A stretch of DNA of 64,000 nt, taken from Planctomycetaceae bacterium. GTDB taxonomy: Bacteria; Planctomycetota; Planctomycetia; Pirellulales; Pirellulaceae. Each line of letters opens with the position of its first letter. Within the stretch, counting starts at the first letter, position 1. Position numbers and translations under genes: made by a program. Below, in pieces: positions 17,734-27,337 of the stretch. A model generated the notes under the pieces. That model was not told the DNA's origin, did not search any database, and was given only the letters and a program-made list of their open reading frames with translations. The stretch lies in NCBI GenBank assembly GCA_002862205.1, contig PKCN01000360.1:1-64000 (forward strand). The letters are read 5' to 3'.

Positions 17734-18768
17734 CTATTTAATCGGCAAATCGAAATCACCGGTAAGATCTCTCCAGACGCAGTGAATATGGTTGGCTGGA
17801 TTCCCTGCGGCATCAGCTTGGGTATTTGCCAACTCGATCAGAAATCTCTGACCACGAATCCGATAGTAGTGGCCCACTCCCGGCTCAGTGGCTCCAGCCC
17901 ACGCGAAGTGAACATTTTCCCAACCATCTTCTTCAATCAATGCTCGCCGTTGCTTGGCAACGTCATCGGTGACCGCATCAACATAAGTGCCGACCAGCTC
18001 TTTCAGAACTGTTTTTTGTTTATCACTGAGTTCAGCCAAAGGGATGCCCTCAGGCTCACCCACGACAGCGTGAACGTCCCCCGCAAAACGAATCTCCTTG
18101 AGAGCTTTGGGGCTGATGATCGCCTGCTTGCTTTGGGCTTTATCGAGAGAGTTGACAAGCTCGAATGCAAGATCTTCCTCCTGACGCAAGACACGTGTCC
18201 CTTTCCCTAAAGGCCCAGAGACATCATTCATGATCGTGCCTGGATTCGCTGCAAAGAATTGAGGAGTGCTGTCAACGATTTTTCCGCCGCGGCAAGCGAA
18301 GTTCAACGAGAGGTGATGTCCTTCGAAACTCAACGCCCATGCTTCCGTGTTGCTGGGTGCCCCGAAGATCGTCACGAAATACTTTTCCGGATCACGAGCC
18401 CAGTTTCTCTTCTCCCCTTCAAGCTCACGAAGCACGGCTTCCAACAACATGATTTTGCTCGCCTTGTCGTAACCCGCCTCACTCAACGCCGCCCGGACCA
18501 GACGCAACGCGGCTGTCCGCTGCGCTGCGTTCATGTCGCTGAGCACCAGACCCTTGCGACTTTTCTTGGGAATGAAGTGCCAATCAACTCGTTTTGGTGA
18601 TCCATAAGGCAGCACAGCAACGGACTTCTGATCGTCCGTGAGAGTTGAAAGGAAGGAATCAGCAAACGTCTGCAGCTGCTTGCCCGGAGGATCAGCAACT
18701 TTCCAGCCAGCAAGGACGACGCACCCAAGCAGAGCACAGGCAAACAAAGCAGTACGAGCAAAACGCAT
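17734..18768 (-). CDS. DUF3500 domain exported protein
   Basis: A 344-aa protein of unknown function matching DUF3500. From the ATG at 18768 it begins with a signal-peptide-like helix (FARTALFACALLGCVVLAGW). The family signatures are FGAPSNTEAWALSFEGHH followed by LSLNF, a conserved PHFFAANP-like segment seen here as PQFFAANPGTI, and a C-terminal VHFAWAG ... GHYYRIRGQRFLIE block. An ATG at 18822 would add 18 residues before the signal sequence and is less likely. Family members occur widely in Planctomycetes and Bacteroidetes as secreted proteins. No biochemical role is established that I can rely on. Confidence 0.85.
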   Translation of the reverse strand: MRFARTALFACALLGCVVLAGWKVADPPGKQLQTFADSFLSTLTDDQKSVAVLPYGSPKRVDWHFIPKKSRKGLVLSDMNAAQRTAALRLVRAALSEAGYDKASKIMLLEAVLRELEGEKRNWARDPEKYFVTIFGAPSNTEAWALSFEGHHLSLNFACRGGKIVDSTPQFFAANPGTIMNDVSGPLGKGTRVLRQEEDLAFELVNSLDKAQSKQAIISPKALKEIRFAGDVHAVVGEPEGIPLAELSDKQKTVLKELVGTYVDAVTDDVAKQRRALIEEDGWENVHFAWAGATEPGVGHYYRIRGQRFLIELANTQADAAGNPANHIHCVWRDLTGDFDLPIK

Positions 18769-19272
18769 GACTTGAAAATCCCAATGGAAGATGAAAGATA
18801 GAACGGTAAGAGTGTTCAACAATCGCCAGAATCATTCATCGCTGGCAATCGCGTGGGGGGTCCAAAAGTCTAATCGAACGATGCGTTGTAAATACACATG
18901 CACCCCATCTTTCTCTTCCAAATTGGCAGAATTCTCGCCAACCAGGAATCCAGACATCCAGCCCCGAGTCCGGAACAGGACATCCCTCCCTGCCTGAACC
19001 CGGCCTCCCAACCTCTAACAGAGAGAATCAAGTTCCAAGGAGCACTGGCGTGCTCAATTAGAAAGTTCTTCTCATGGCCGACGATGTTACGATCTGATAC
19101 GCTCACGCCTCTACAGAAAGCTGTTGAACCGTTTGCATGAAGCGGTTGAACGAGCAGATACCATGAACCATTTGTATCCTCGACCCTTGAGCCGCCTTTC
19201 ATTCCCGGGCATGCCGATACGCATTTGAAGCGTGGCACCTTTATTTCCTCGATCAGCTGGTAGAAAAAGCAA
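18769..19272. other. Long divergent intergenic region, no gene seen
   Basis: About 500 bases between the divergent DUF3500 and methyltransferase genes. A minus-strand frame crosses it (18870-19460) but overlaps the methyltransferase and has no protein-like features. An imperfect inverted repeat GTTGAACCG ... CGGTTGAAC (one mismatch) lies around 19120-19150. No tRNA or recognisable riboswitch was found. Confidence 0.35.
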
Positions 19273-19932
19273 ATGGATAGGATCCCCGAACCCGACACTT
19301 TCAGCCCCAGCGATGAAGCTGTGGAATACCACACCATGGACCACTCCGCGGTCAATCGTGAATTCGTGGACGAATTACTGAAAAGGCCCACAGGGCCATT
19401 GGTCGTCGACCTGGGCTGCGGACCTGCGGGAATCCCGATCGAGCTGTGCCAGCGATCCAACGACTATCAGGTAATCGCAACTGATGGCGAAGTTGAAATG
19501 CTCGAAATCGCCAAACAGGAGATCGATATTGCTGGTTGCCTTGGACAGATCTCGCTTGACCACGTGGTCGTCGAGTCGATGGAGCTATTCGAGGACGGAA
19601 TGGCAGACACAGTCATCAGCAACAGCTTGCTGCACCATCTGGAGGAACCACGCTTGGGCCTCGAAACGGCAGTTCGCTTGACTCGAGCTGGCGGCCGTAT
19701 CTTCATTCGTGATTTATCCCGCCCCGACAGTGCGGAAGCAATCGAAACCTTGGTCCAAACTTACAGCGGCAACGAAAGCGAGAATGGTCAACAACTGTTT
19801 CGCCAATCCCTTCACGCCGCCCTTACCTTGAACGAAATCAGGTCCATTGCGAGGGGCCTTGGAATCTCGGAAGATCACGTTCAAATGTCCAGTGACCGTC
19901 ATTGGACGATTGACTGGTGCCGTCCAGCATGA
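19273..19932 (+). CDS. Class I SAM-dependent methyltransferase
   Basis: A soluble 219-aa methyltransferase with a Rossmann fold: motif I VVDLGCGPAGIPIEL (about 44-58), an acidic residue ending strand 2 (VIATDGE), the post-motif region DTVISNSLLHHLEEP (about 113-127), and a conserved GGRIFIRDLSRPD strand. The C-terminal part (EIRSIARGLGI) matches the UbiE/methyltransferase-11 type. The substrate cannot be told. It sits 63 bp upstream of thyA on the same strand and may be co-transcribed, but there is no evident metabolic link. Confidence 0.8.
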   Translation: MDRIPEPDTFSPSDEAVEYHTMDHSAVNREFVDELLKRPTGPLVVDLGCGPAGIPIELCQRSNDYQVIATDGEVEMLEIAKQEIDIAGCLGQISLDHVVVESMELFEDGMADTVISNSLLHHLEEPRLGLETAVRLTRAGGRIFIRDLSRPDSAEAIETLVQTYSGNESENGQQLFRQSLHAALTLNEIRSIARGLGISEDHVQMSSDRHWTIDWCRPA

Positions 19933-19995
19933 CTGGTGACGGCAAGAAAGATGAGATGAGACGAACAAACAGAAAAACCGCATCTGGTGTGATTC

Positions 19996-20790
19996 ATGCG
20001 CAATTATCTTCAACTGCTTGACGAAGTTCTCAGCCACGGAATTGACCGGGATGACAGGACCGGCGTTGGAACACGTGGACTTTTCGGTCGGCAAATGCGA
20101 TTCGATCTTTCTCAAGGTTTTCCGCTACTAACCACCAAAAAAGTACACATTCGGTCGGTAATCTACGAATTACTGTGGTTCCTCAAAGGGGACACCAATA
20201 TCAAGTGGCTTACAGACAATGGCGTCACGATTTGGGACGAATGGGCCGACGAAGCAGGGAATCTGGGACCTGTTTACGGGCACCAGTGGCGATCGTGGCA
20301 GAGCCCTGACGGGACAACGATTGACCAGATCGCACAGGTCGAAAATGAAATACGAAACAATCCCCAATCAAGAAGATTGATCGTCTCTGCCTGGAATGTC
20401 GCCGACGTGGCCGATATGGCGCTGCCCCCGTGCCATCTGTTGTTCCAGTTCTACGTCGCAGGTGGTCGACTATCCTGCCAACTCTATCAACGCAGTGCTG
20501 ATCTGTTCCTCGGCGTCCCTTTCAATATCGCAAGCTACGCTCTGCTGACCATGATGATGGCCAAGGTGACCGGCCTGCAGCCTGGTGAATTTGTCCACAC
20601 CTTGGGCGATGTACACCTGTATAAAAATCATTTTGATCAGGCCCACGAGCAACTTTCAAGGCACCCCAGACCGCTTCCGAACATGCAAATCCACTCGACT
20701 CCTGAGTCAGTGAGTGAATTTGCCTTCGAGGACTTCACCCTCACTGGCTACGATCCCCACCCTCGGATCAAGGCACCGGTGGCGGTTTGA
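19996..20790 (+). CDS. thyA: Thymidylate synthase
   Basis: ThyA, converting dUMP and 5,10-methylene-THF to dTMP and DHF. The protein is 264 aa, the same length as the E. coli enzyme. The catalytic nucleophile is Cys146 in [12 protein letters not shown]. Arg21 and Arg126-127 ([12 protein letters not shown]) bind dUMP phosphate, and the block [20 protein letters not shown] is canonical. The stop overlaps the first codon of folA (TTGA), so the two are translationally coupled; FolA regenerates the THF that ThyA oxidises. Confidence 0.98.
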   Translation: MRNYLQLLDEVLSHGIDRDDRTGVGTRGLFGRQMRFDLSQGFPLLTTKKVHIRSVIYELLWFLKGDTNIKWLTDNGVTIWDEWADEAGNLGPVYGHQWRSWQSPDGTTIDQIAQVENEIRNNPQSRRLIVSAWNVADVADMALPPCHLLFQFYVAGGRLSCQLYQRSADLFLGVPFNIASYALLTMMMAKVTGLQPGEFVHTLGDVHLYKNHFDQAHEQLSRHPRPLPNMQIHSTPESVSEFAFEDFTLTGYDPHPRIKAPVAV

Positions 20791-21314
20791 GCGAGAAAAA
20801 CCACTCTTTCGGGGGGAAGGCCAGTTTAACTGCCGTCGTAGCGATGACACCGACCGGAGTGATTGGTCTCGATGGCGACATGCCATGGCGGTTGAGCAGC
20901 GACCTTCGTCGATTCAAACAACTGACAATGGGGGGAGTCCTGATAATGGGACGACGGACGTATGATTCCATTGGTCGCCCGCTGCCAGGACGACGGACGA
21001 TTGTCGTCACGCGGAACCCTGACTGGGCATCTGCGGGGGTCGATTCGGCATTGAATCCGGAAAAAGCGATGGAAATGGCAGGTCAGGACCGCTGTTTTGT
21101 GGTCGGCGGAGCAGAAATTTACCGACAAATGTTACCTCATTGCTGTGAATTGTGGCTAACACGGGTCTGGTCCACGGTGGAAGGGGACACAAAATTGTCG
21201 ATTGACCTATCGCATTTCAGGGTCATCGAACAAACTCGTGTGCCAGCAAGTGCACGGGACGATGTCCCAACCGAGTTTCTCAGAATGATTCGGCAAAATT
21301 CTTGCAAAAAATGA
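20787..21314 (+). CDS. folA: Dihydrofolate reductase
   Basis: FolA, reducing dihydrofolate to tetrahydrofolate with NADPH. The protein is 175 aa with the family core: [17 protein letters not shown] with the acidic Asp on the substrate side, [22 protein letters not shown] and the FVVGGAEIY nucleotide-binding strand. The start is a TTG at 20787 that shares bases with the thyA stop (TTGA). The next in-frame ATG falls inside the first conserved strand, so the TTG is the reasonable choice. The operon is thyA-folA. Confidence 0.95.
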   Translation: MSEKNHSFGGKASLTAVVAMTPTGVIGLDGDMPWRLSSDLRRFKQLTMGGVLIMGRRTYDSIGRPLPGRRTIVVTRNPDWASAGVDSALNPEKAMEMAGQDRCFVVGGAEIYRQMLPHCCELWLTRVWSTVEGDTKLSIDLSHFRVIEQTRVPASARDDVPTEFLRMIRQNSCKK

Positions 21315-21452
21315 TGCCCTGTCCCCATTGAGCAAATAGGGGGCCGGTCGGTATATTTCGGGACGACTCAGTCGAACAAGCTGCGATTTTCGCGGTCCAG
21401 ACTCGGTTCCCCTTGCCCTGATCACTATTAGACCTTTCTCCGGAGTCCGGTT

Positions 21453-21836
21453 ATGCCCCGCTTGATGGGCGTCGATATCCCCAACGACAAACAAATTCAA
21501 TACTCTCTCACTTACCTTTATGGCATTGGCTTACACAGTGCGCGGGAGGTATGCGAGAAATTGGGAATTGACCCCGCGAGGGCTGCAAGTGAAATCCAGG
21601 AGGATGAGCTGGGCCGGATCGCTGCTGTGTTGGAACGCGATTACACGGTCGAGGGTCCACTCCGCCGTCAATTAGCCCAAAACGTCGGGCGTTTGCGTGA
21701 GATCAAGGCTTATCGTGGGCTTCGCCATCGTAACGGCTTGCCTGTCCGAGGGCAGCGTACCAAGACCAATGCCCGCACCCGCAAGGGGCCGCGTAAGACG
21801 GTTGCCGGCAAGAAAGGTGTCAAGGACTTGCGTTAG
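21453..21836 (+). CDS. rpsM: 30S ribosomal protein S13
   Basis: S13, located in the head of the small subunit where it contacts the P-site tRNA and 50S. The protein is 127 aa and shows MPRLMGVDIPNDKQIQYSLT, the helix-two-turn-helix YGIGLHSAREVCEKLGID, the RDYTVEGPLRR segment, and the basic C-terminal tail RGLRHRNGLPVRGQRTKTNA. GGAG lies seven bases before the ATG. It begins an rpsM-rpsK-rpoA-rplQ cluster. No rpmJ or infA is seen upstream; the preceding gene is folA, 138 bp away. Confidence 0.98.
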   Translation: MPRLMGVDIPNDKQIQYSLTYLYGIGLHSAREVCEKLGIDPARAASEIQEDELGRIAAVLERDYTVEGPLRRQLAQNVGRLREIKAYRGLRHRNGLPVRGQRTKTNARTRKGPRKTVAGKKGVKDLR

Positions 21837-21893
21837 TCCACGACGCCGCTGTATTCCTCCTCCCGCACTCCAATTTTCAAGAGATTCTTTGCC

Positions 21894-22277
21894 GTGGCAA
21901 AGTCAAACAAAAAGAAACGTGTTCGCCGCAATGTCTCCAACGGCATCGCCCACATTCACGCGACCTTCAACAACACGACAGTGACCATCACGGACCCAAA
22001 AGGCGACACGCTTTGCTGGGCCAGCGCTGGCACCAGTGGCTTCAAGGGAAGTCGCAAAAGCACTCCATTCGCGGGCCAATGTGCTGCACAGCAAGCAGCC
22101 GAGAAGGCCAGCAAGTTTGGAATGCGGGACGTCGAGGTTCGAGTGAAGGGGCCGGGCTCTGGTCGGGAAAGCGCTATCACGTCGCTCCAGGCCGCCGGCT
22201 TGAATGTGAAATTGATTGAAGACGTGACCCCGATTCCGCACAACGGATGCCGGCCTCGCAAGAAACGTCGCGTTTAG
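21894..22277 (+). CDS. rpsK: 30S ribosomal protein S11
   Basis: S11, a platform protein of the small subunit. The protein is 127 aa with [19 protein letters not shown], the [20 protein letters not shown] block, [12 protein letters not shown] and the C-terminal [17 protein letters not shown]. The start is a GTG (21894) giving [11 protein letters not shown], the expected basic N terminus. It is 57 bp after rpsM. Confidence 0.98.
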   Translation: MAKSNKKKRVRRNVSNGIAHIHATFNNTTVTITDPKGDTLCWASAGTSGFKGSRKSTPFAGQCAAQQAAEKASKFGMRDVEVRVKGPGSGRESAITSLQAAGLNVKLIEDVTPIPHNGCRPRKKRRV

Positions 22278-22419
22278 TTTCAGAATGCCGGCTTCACGGC
22301 ACGTTCGACTAGCAAAACAAATCATCACTCGATCCGTTTGATGACGGGTGTGAAAACCCATTTAAACCCAGCAGCTTCACCTCCCACATCTGTTATTCAG
22401 AACTGAGGTAATCATCACG

Positions 22420-23409
22420 ATGCACATTCGTTGGCGTGGTATGGAACTTCCAAGCGCCTTGGAAGTAGACCGCGAATCACTGACTGAAACTTATGGCAAA
22501 TTTTCCGCTGAACCATTTGAGCGAGGTTTTGGTGCGAGCGTGGGTAATAGCCTCCGCCGAGTACTGCTAAGCAGCCTCATGGGCAGTGCTGTGACTCAAA
22601 TTAAAATCCGCGGCGCCCAGCATGAGTTCACGACGATCCCGGGCGTACTGGAAGACGTCACGGAAATCGTGCTGAACGTCAAGAGTATCGTGGTTCGCAA
22701 TCACAGCGAAGCAACACGCGTCATCACAGTCGAAAGCGACAAGGCTGGAGTGATTACGGGCGCCGATGTTCAAACCGATTCAGACGTGGAAGTGATCAAT
22801 AAAGATCACGTCATCGCTACGCTTACCGATGATGTTCCATTCATGATGGAAATGGTGGTTGAGAACGGACGTGGCTACGTTCCGAGTACGGAACACAGTT
22901 CCGTGGACCACGAAATTGGCATCATCCCTGTGGATGCTGTCTACAGCCCTATCACACGGGTTCGATACGAGGTTGAAGAAACACGTGTCGGCCAGAAAAC
23001 AAACTACGATAAGCTGAATCTGGAAATCTGGACCGATGGTTCAGTCAATCCGGAAATGGCTTTGGTGGAATCAGCGAAAATTCTGCGAAAGCATCTCAAT
23101 CCTTTCGTACAGTACCGAGAACTCGGACCGAGCATTTTCTCGGCCGCCCGAGGTGGTGCTGGATCGCCGGAAGCCCAGCTGGAAGCGAAGCTGAACATGA
23201 CACTTGCTGACTTACGATTGTCGGTTCGTGCCAACAACTGCTTGGAGAGCGAAAACATTCAGACCGTGCGTGACTTGGTTCAGAGAACTGAAGACACGTT
23301 GTTGGAAGTACGCAATTTTGGCGACACAACCTTGAACGAGGTTCGTGAAAAGCTTTCACAGTACGGTCTACACCTTGGAATGCGAGTTCCCAACCAACCT
23401 CTCTTCTAG
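22420..23409 (+). CDS. rpoA: DNA-directed RNA polymerase subunit alpha
   Basis: RpoA, whose N-terminal domain (about 1-235) dimerises to nucleate RNA polymerase and whose C-terminal domain (about 255-320) binds UP elements and activators. The protein is 329 aa. Clear signatures are [52 protein letters not shown]-like ([16 protein letters not shown] here) and the alpha-CTD with [11 protein letters not shown] and [22 protein letters not shown] precedes the ATG at 22420. rpsD, which usually sits between rpsK and rpoA, is absent; the gap is 142 bp. Confidence 0.98.
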   Translation: MHIRWRGMELPSALEVDRESLTETYGKFSAEPFERGFGASVGNSLRRVLLSSLMGSAVTQIKIRGAQHEFTTIPGVLEDVTEIVLNVKSIVVRNHSEATRVITVESDKAGVITGADVQTDSDVEVINKDHVIATLTDDVPFMMEMVVENGRGYVPSTEHSSVDHEIGIIPVDAVYSPITRVRYEVEETRVGQKTNYDKLNLEIWTDGSVNPEMALVESAKILRKHLNPFVQYRELGPSIFSAARGGAGSPEAQLEAKLNMTLADLRLSVRANNCLESENIQTVRDLVQRTEDTLLEVRNFGDTTLNEVREKLSQYGLHLGMRVPNQPLF

Positions 23410-23472
23410 AGAGCGGTTAGTGAATCGCAGTCACCCCATTCCTTAACGACATATTTTGACGGACTTGATGCC

Positions 23473-24102
23473 ATGCGTCACCGAAGACGAGGCCGCACAC
23501 TGGGACGAAGCCCGAGCCATCGCAAAGCGATGCTCAAGAACCTTGCTAGCGCGCTATTTTTGACTGAACGAGATGCGACCCTCGATGACAATGCACCGAA
23601 AGTCGCAGGTCGGATCACGACCACGCTGCATAAGGCAAAGGAGGTCCGCCCTCTGATAGAGAAGTGTATCACCATTGCCAAAAAGACCATTCCATCTGCA
23701 GAGGCGGCCGAAAAACTGGCTACATCCGCAGAACGTGGTAGCGACGAATGGAAAAGATGGCGACAAAGTGATGACTGGCAAAAATGGGCCAATGCTCGTG
23801 CTCCAGTCGTGGCCGCACGCCGGCGAGTCATTCAGCTCATTGGCGACAAACAAGCAGCAAAAATCCTCTTCGATTCTATCGCAGAGCGGTACGTCGATCG
23901 CCCAGGTGGGTACACCCGAATCATGAGGCTCGCGACCCCGCGGCTTGGCGACGCTGGTCAACGAGCCATCCTGGAACTGGTTGGGAAGAATGATCGCGAT
24001 AACGTCAAAGCCGAGAGACCTGCTTTCGAAGATGACGAGGACGCAGACGAGGAAGTTGAAACAACCGCAGCAGCCACTTCCGAAGAGGCAGGGGACGAGT
24101 AA
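23473..24102 (+). CDS. rplQ: 50S ribosomal protein L17, extended form
   Basis: L17, a large-subunit protein near the exit tunnel. The N terminus is canonical: MRHRRRGRTLGRSPSHRKAM then LKNLASALF, followed by ITTTLHKAKEVRPLIEK. The protein is 209 aa, well above the usual 115-130. About 35 extra residues rich in Trp, Glu and Lys (around SDEWKRWRQSDDWQKW) interrupt the core before GGYTRIMRL, and a tail of about 35 residues is strongly acidic (EDDEDADEEVE). Both seem lineage additions rather than errors, since the frame is continuous. Last gene of the cluster, followed by a strong terminator. Confidence 0.96.
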   Translation: MRHRRRGRTLGRSPSHRKAMLKNLASALFLTERDATLDDNAPKVAGRITTTLHKAKEVRPLIEKCITIAKKTIPSAEAAEKLATSAERGSDEWKRWRQSDDWQKWANARAPVVAARRRVIQLIGDKQAAKILFDSIAERYVDRPGGYTRIMRLATPRLGDAGQRAILELVGKNDRDNVKAERPAFEDDEDADEEVETTAAATSEEAGDE

Positions 24103-24144
24103 ACCAAACTCGTCTTGAACCGAATTTTTTCAGACCAAATCAAA

Positions 24145-24178
24145 AAGAGCACGTGGATAACACGTGTTCTTTTTTTTT
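24145..24178 (+). terminator. Rho-independent terminator after rplQ
   Basis: An 11-bp stem AAGAGCACGTG (24145-24155) pairs with CACGTGTTCTT (24161-24171) with one G-U pair and a five-base loop, followed by eight T in a row (24171-24178). It ends the ribosomal cluster. Confidence 0.9.
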
Positions 24179-24246
24179 GCGCCGACGAGTCAGACAACAC
24201 CCATGCCGCTGAACGTTTCAACACATCAATGCCGGCAAGACATCTG

Positions 24247-25542
24247 CTAAGCCCTCATTCCCTGCGCCATCCGCCATGCCCGGATCTGCTCATCTACTCC
24301 AGACGAAGAGGTCAGGTCCGTCCATTTTTCTGCCACCACATCGAGAGCTTCCTGTGGCGCAGCATCTCCAACCAACGCACGGCGTATCTGCTGATCCAAA
24401 ACCATTAAGTAATCCATCGCATCATTCAATTGAGGACAAGGTGCGATGAGCGGTGCCTGCAACTGCTCGGCCAACCAACGATCGTACGGGGCCGAATCCC
24501 CGCTCCAAGAGGCGCCATCACGCAGGTCGTTCATGCCAGCAACCTGACGACGAACCGAGCGACTGCCTTCCCCACCACACATCCATTCGATGAAACGCTT
24601 GGATGCACTGGTCTGCCGGCAGTCTGCCGACAGCGAAACAACGGGAGCAAATGGGTCCAGCACGACCTTGGACAATGCCACAGTACCCGGCAGAGCAGAT
24701 AACTGCATCTCGACCACAGGTCCTGACCTTCGTTCAGGAAAACCGATCCCACCGCGGAGCTTTCCCTCTCCCACCCGTGCCCAAATTTGATCGGGTGTCT
24801 GATCTTTTTCCACGTATCGTGAGTTGGTTTGCAGCATAAGTTCGAGTGACTTCACGTAGGGCTCAGTATGAATCAATGGTGTCAGATCCTTTCGCTCGAA
24901 CAACCAACTTTTCGCGTTACGACTACGCCACAGAAACATCGTCCCAGCCCAACCCGAGGCGGTCGGCTCCGCCGCCAGACCTTCCCATTCACCTTGAACC
25001 AGCGCGTCATAATCTTCCCATGAATCGAGCGGTTCAAGTCTAGCCTGAGCGATCAGGGCAGGCAGGGTACAGCCTAGCGGTAATGCGTAGGTGGATTTTC
25101 CGTAACGAGCTGCACCATTACGAGCGGTGGGCGGTAGGCCGCCGAACTTGGATTCGATTCGCTTCACCTCGTCAGTCGTCATTTCAACCACTGCTTCGCT
25201 GCGAGCCGCCTCGCCCACGAGGGCCAGTGGATAGATCACCACATCTGCTTTCTTCGCCGCTGCAAGAAACGCATCACCTATCCCGCTTGGATCCGCTCTT
25301 TCCAAAGGCAACACGTTGACCTCAAGTCCCTGCTCGGAAACAGCCTGCCACCCTCGAGAAATAAAATCCTTATCACCCTTCTCACCAACCAACAGAACTC
25401 GTAATGGCACAACTTTGCTGCTTCTAGCAGCGGGCGCTGCAACCGGCTCCGTCTTGCTGCAGCCCAACTCAAACCCTGCGGCGACGGCGGCTGCTCCGAC
25501 CAAAAATCGCCGTCGGCCAGTGGTGAAATCAGCGTGTGTCAC
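24247..25542 (-). CDS. Tat-exported lipoprotein, family 1 solute-binding protein
   Basis: A predicted periplasmic or membrane-tethered solute-binding protein (431 aa) of the extracellular solute-binding family 1 type. The N terminus has a twin-arginine-like GRRRFLVGAAAVAAG followed by a lipobox ending ELGC (Cys28), so it should be exported folded and lipidated. The body has the bilobal pattern (VVIYPLALVGEA, YALPLGCTLPALI, GIGFPERRS, KRFIEWMCGGE). The start codon is GTG. No ABC permease or ATPase gene is adjacent. It is divergent from xylB, which hints at a sugar ligand, but this is inference. Confidence 0.75.
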   Translation of the reverse strand: MTHADFTTGRRRFLVGAAAVAAGFELGCSKTEPVAAPAARSSKVVPLRVLLVGEKGDKDFISRGWQAVSEQGLEVNVLPLERADPSGIGDAFLAAAKKADVVIYPLALVGEAARSEAVVEMTTDEVKRIESKFGGLPPTARNGAARYGKSTYALPLGCTLPALIAQARLEPLDSWEDYDALVQGEWEGLAAEPTASGWAGTMFLWRSRNAKSWLFERKDLTPLIHTEPYVKSLELMLQTNSRYVEKDQTPDQIWARVGEGKLRGGIGFPERRSGPVVEMQLSALPGTVALSKVVLDPFAPVVSLSADCRQTSASKRFIEWMCGGEGSRSVRRQVAGMNDLRDGASWSGDSAPYDRWLAEQLQAPLIAPCPQLNDAMDYLMVLDQQIRRALVGDAAPQEALDVVAEKWTDLTSSSGVDEQIRAWRMAQGMRA

Positions 25543-25690
25543 AGGTTGGGCTCTTGATAGCAGAAGAATCGCGTCAGGAATCGGTCGATTTGGCTAACAA
25601 CGCATGCATTCCATTGCCGCGAGGGTTAAGTCCAGCGCTGTTACGCACTATAGTGGCTCGAAGTTCAAACAGTCTTTCGCAGAACGAAGC

Positions 25691-25695
25691 AGGAG
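25691..25695 (+). promoter_or_regulatory. Ribosome binding site deciding the xylB start
   Basis: AGGAG ten bases upstream of the ATG at 25706. The frame is open from 25604, but the extra 34 residues are not kinase-like. Confidence 0.7.
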
Positions 25696-25705
25696 AAAAA
25701 GACAG

Positions 25706-27238
25706 ATGAATTGTTACCTTGGAATTGACATTGGCACAAGCGGAACCAAGACACTCGCAATAGACGCATCAGGAAAAGTTCTTGCCGAATCTGTCGCTGA
25801 ATATCCACTTCATCAACCCCGACCCGGCTGGACCGAACAGGATCCCGAAGATTGGTGGAAGGCGACCATAAAAACCGTCCGCGCAGTAATGCGGAAAGCC
25901 AAATTAAAACCTGATTCAGTCAAAGCAATTGGGCTGAGCGGACAGATGCATGGTTCGGTTTTTCTTGACAGCAAAAACCAGGTCATTCGCAGGGCTTTGT
26001 TGTGGAACGATCAAAGAACCGCCGCAGAGTGTGAACAAATCACCGCAGCGGCCGGTGGCCGCAGCAACCTGATCAAAATGGTCGCCAACCCTGCCTTAAC
26101 CGGTTTCCAAGCGCCCAAGATACTTTGGCTGCGAAACAAGGAAAAAAGAAACTACGACAAGCTGGCAAAAGTCCTCCTCCCGAAAGATGACATTCGTCGA
26201 CGTTTGACAGGAGATTTCGTTACGGAAGTGAGTGATGCCAGTGGAACACTGTTACTTGACGTCGTGAAACGCCGCTGGTCAAAACGCTTGCTCAGCAAGC
26301 TCGAACTTGATGAGCAAATTCTACCGCGTGTGGTTGAAAGTGATGAGGTCACTGGGACTCTCACCCGAGAAGCGGCCAAAGCACTGGGACTGACACCCCA
26401 ATGCAAGGTTGTTGGTGGAGCAGGTGACTGTGCCGCCGGCGCCGTTGGAAATGGAGTCGTACGCAAAGGAGTCCTCAGTACTTCTATCGGCACCAGTGGT
26501 GTGATGTTCGTTCATAGCGACGAACCCCAATACGATGCAGCTGGACGGCTTCATACTTTTTGCCACGCAGTCAACGGCAAATGGCACATGATGGGTGTCA
26601 ATCTCACAAGCGGTGGATCTCTTCAATGGTGGGTTGATTCCGTCCTGCAAGGACTAGCTGGAGTGACTGCCAAAAATCGTTACTCAGCAGCCACGAAAGA
26701 AGCCGCCGCCATAGCCGCAGGCAGCAATGGTTTACTTTTCCTGCCCTATCTCAACGGAGAGAGAACACCTCATGCGGACCCCAACGCACGAGGCAGTTTT
26801 GTTGGCATGAATCTCACACACACTCGAGGTCACATGACACGCAGCGTGATGGAAGGGATCACGTTTGCGCTTCGCGACAGTCTGGACATCATCCAGTCAA
26901 TGGATGTTCCTGTCCGTCAGATTCGGGCTTCGGGTGGTGGCAGCACGAATCCCTTATGGCGTCAGATGCAGGCGGATGTGTTTGGCAAAAAAATCACAAC
27001 ACTGGAAGTTGAGCAGGGCCCCGCGTTCGGAGTTGCACTACTAGCGGCCGTCGGTGACGGAGCATATCGGTCCATCGAATCTGCGTGCAAAGCAACAATC
27101 AAAGTCGCAGACGAAACGCCCATCAACCGATCTGCAGCAAAACGATATAACCAACTATTTCCCATCTACCGTGATCTCTATGGCCAGCTGAAGGAATCGA
27201 TGGCCAGAATTTCGGAGTATCAGGGTTCACAGAGCTGA
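25706..27238 (+). CDS. xylB: Xylulokinase (FGGY family)
   Basis: Phosphorylates D-xylulose with ATP to xylulose 5-phosphate for the pentose phosphate pathway. The protein is 510 aa from the ATG chosen by its ribosome binding site. The FGGY fold is clear: GIDIGTSGTKTLAID phosphate loop at the N terminus, GLSGQMHGSVFLD (the xylulose-specific MHG motif), LLWNDQRTAAEC, the GGAGDCAAGAVGNG block with the catalytic Asp, ISTSIGTSGV, and the C-terminal RASGGGSTNPLWRQM. Other FGGY sugar kinases are the alternative, but the MHG motif favours xylulose. It is divergent from a solute-binding protein; no xylose isomerase is visible. Confidence 0.9.
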   Translation: MNCYLGIDIGTSGTKTLAIDASGKVLAESVAEYPLHQPRPGWTEQDPEDWWKATIKTVRAVMRKAKLKPDSVKAIGLSGQMHGSVFLDSKNQVIRRALLWNDQRTAAECEQITAAAGGRSNLIKMVANPALTGFQAPKILWLRNKEKRNYDKLAKVLLPKDDIRRRLTGDFVTEVSDASGTLLLDVVKRRWSKRLLSKLELDEQILPRVVESDEVTGTLTREAAKALGLTPQCKVVGGAGDCAAGAVGNGVVRKGVLSTSIGTSGVMFVHSDEPQYDAAGRLHTFCHAVNGKWHMMGVNLTSGGSLQWWVDSVLQGLAGVTAKNRYSAATKEAAAIAAGSNGLLFLPYLNGERTPHADPNARGSFVGMNLTHTRGHMTRSVMEGITFALRDSLDIIQSMDVPVRQIRASGGGSTNPLWRQMQADVFGKKITTLEVEQGPAFGVALLAAVGDGAYRSIESACKATIKVADETPINRSAAKRYNQLFPIYRDLYGQLKESMARISEYQGSQS

Positions 27239-27337
27239 CGACCAACCGTGAATCTTGTGCCAAACGACTTATAAAGTTCAAACATCCACCTTTAGATGAC
27301 CCAGAAGTTTCCCAAGTCACTCACTGGAAAACCTGAA

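Noticed and set aside
18870-19460. Minus-strand 196-codon open frame in the long intergenic region
   Set aside because: It overlaps the methyltransferase gene and its translation has scattered Cys, Gly and Ser without structure.
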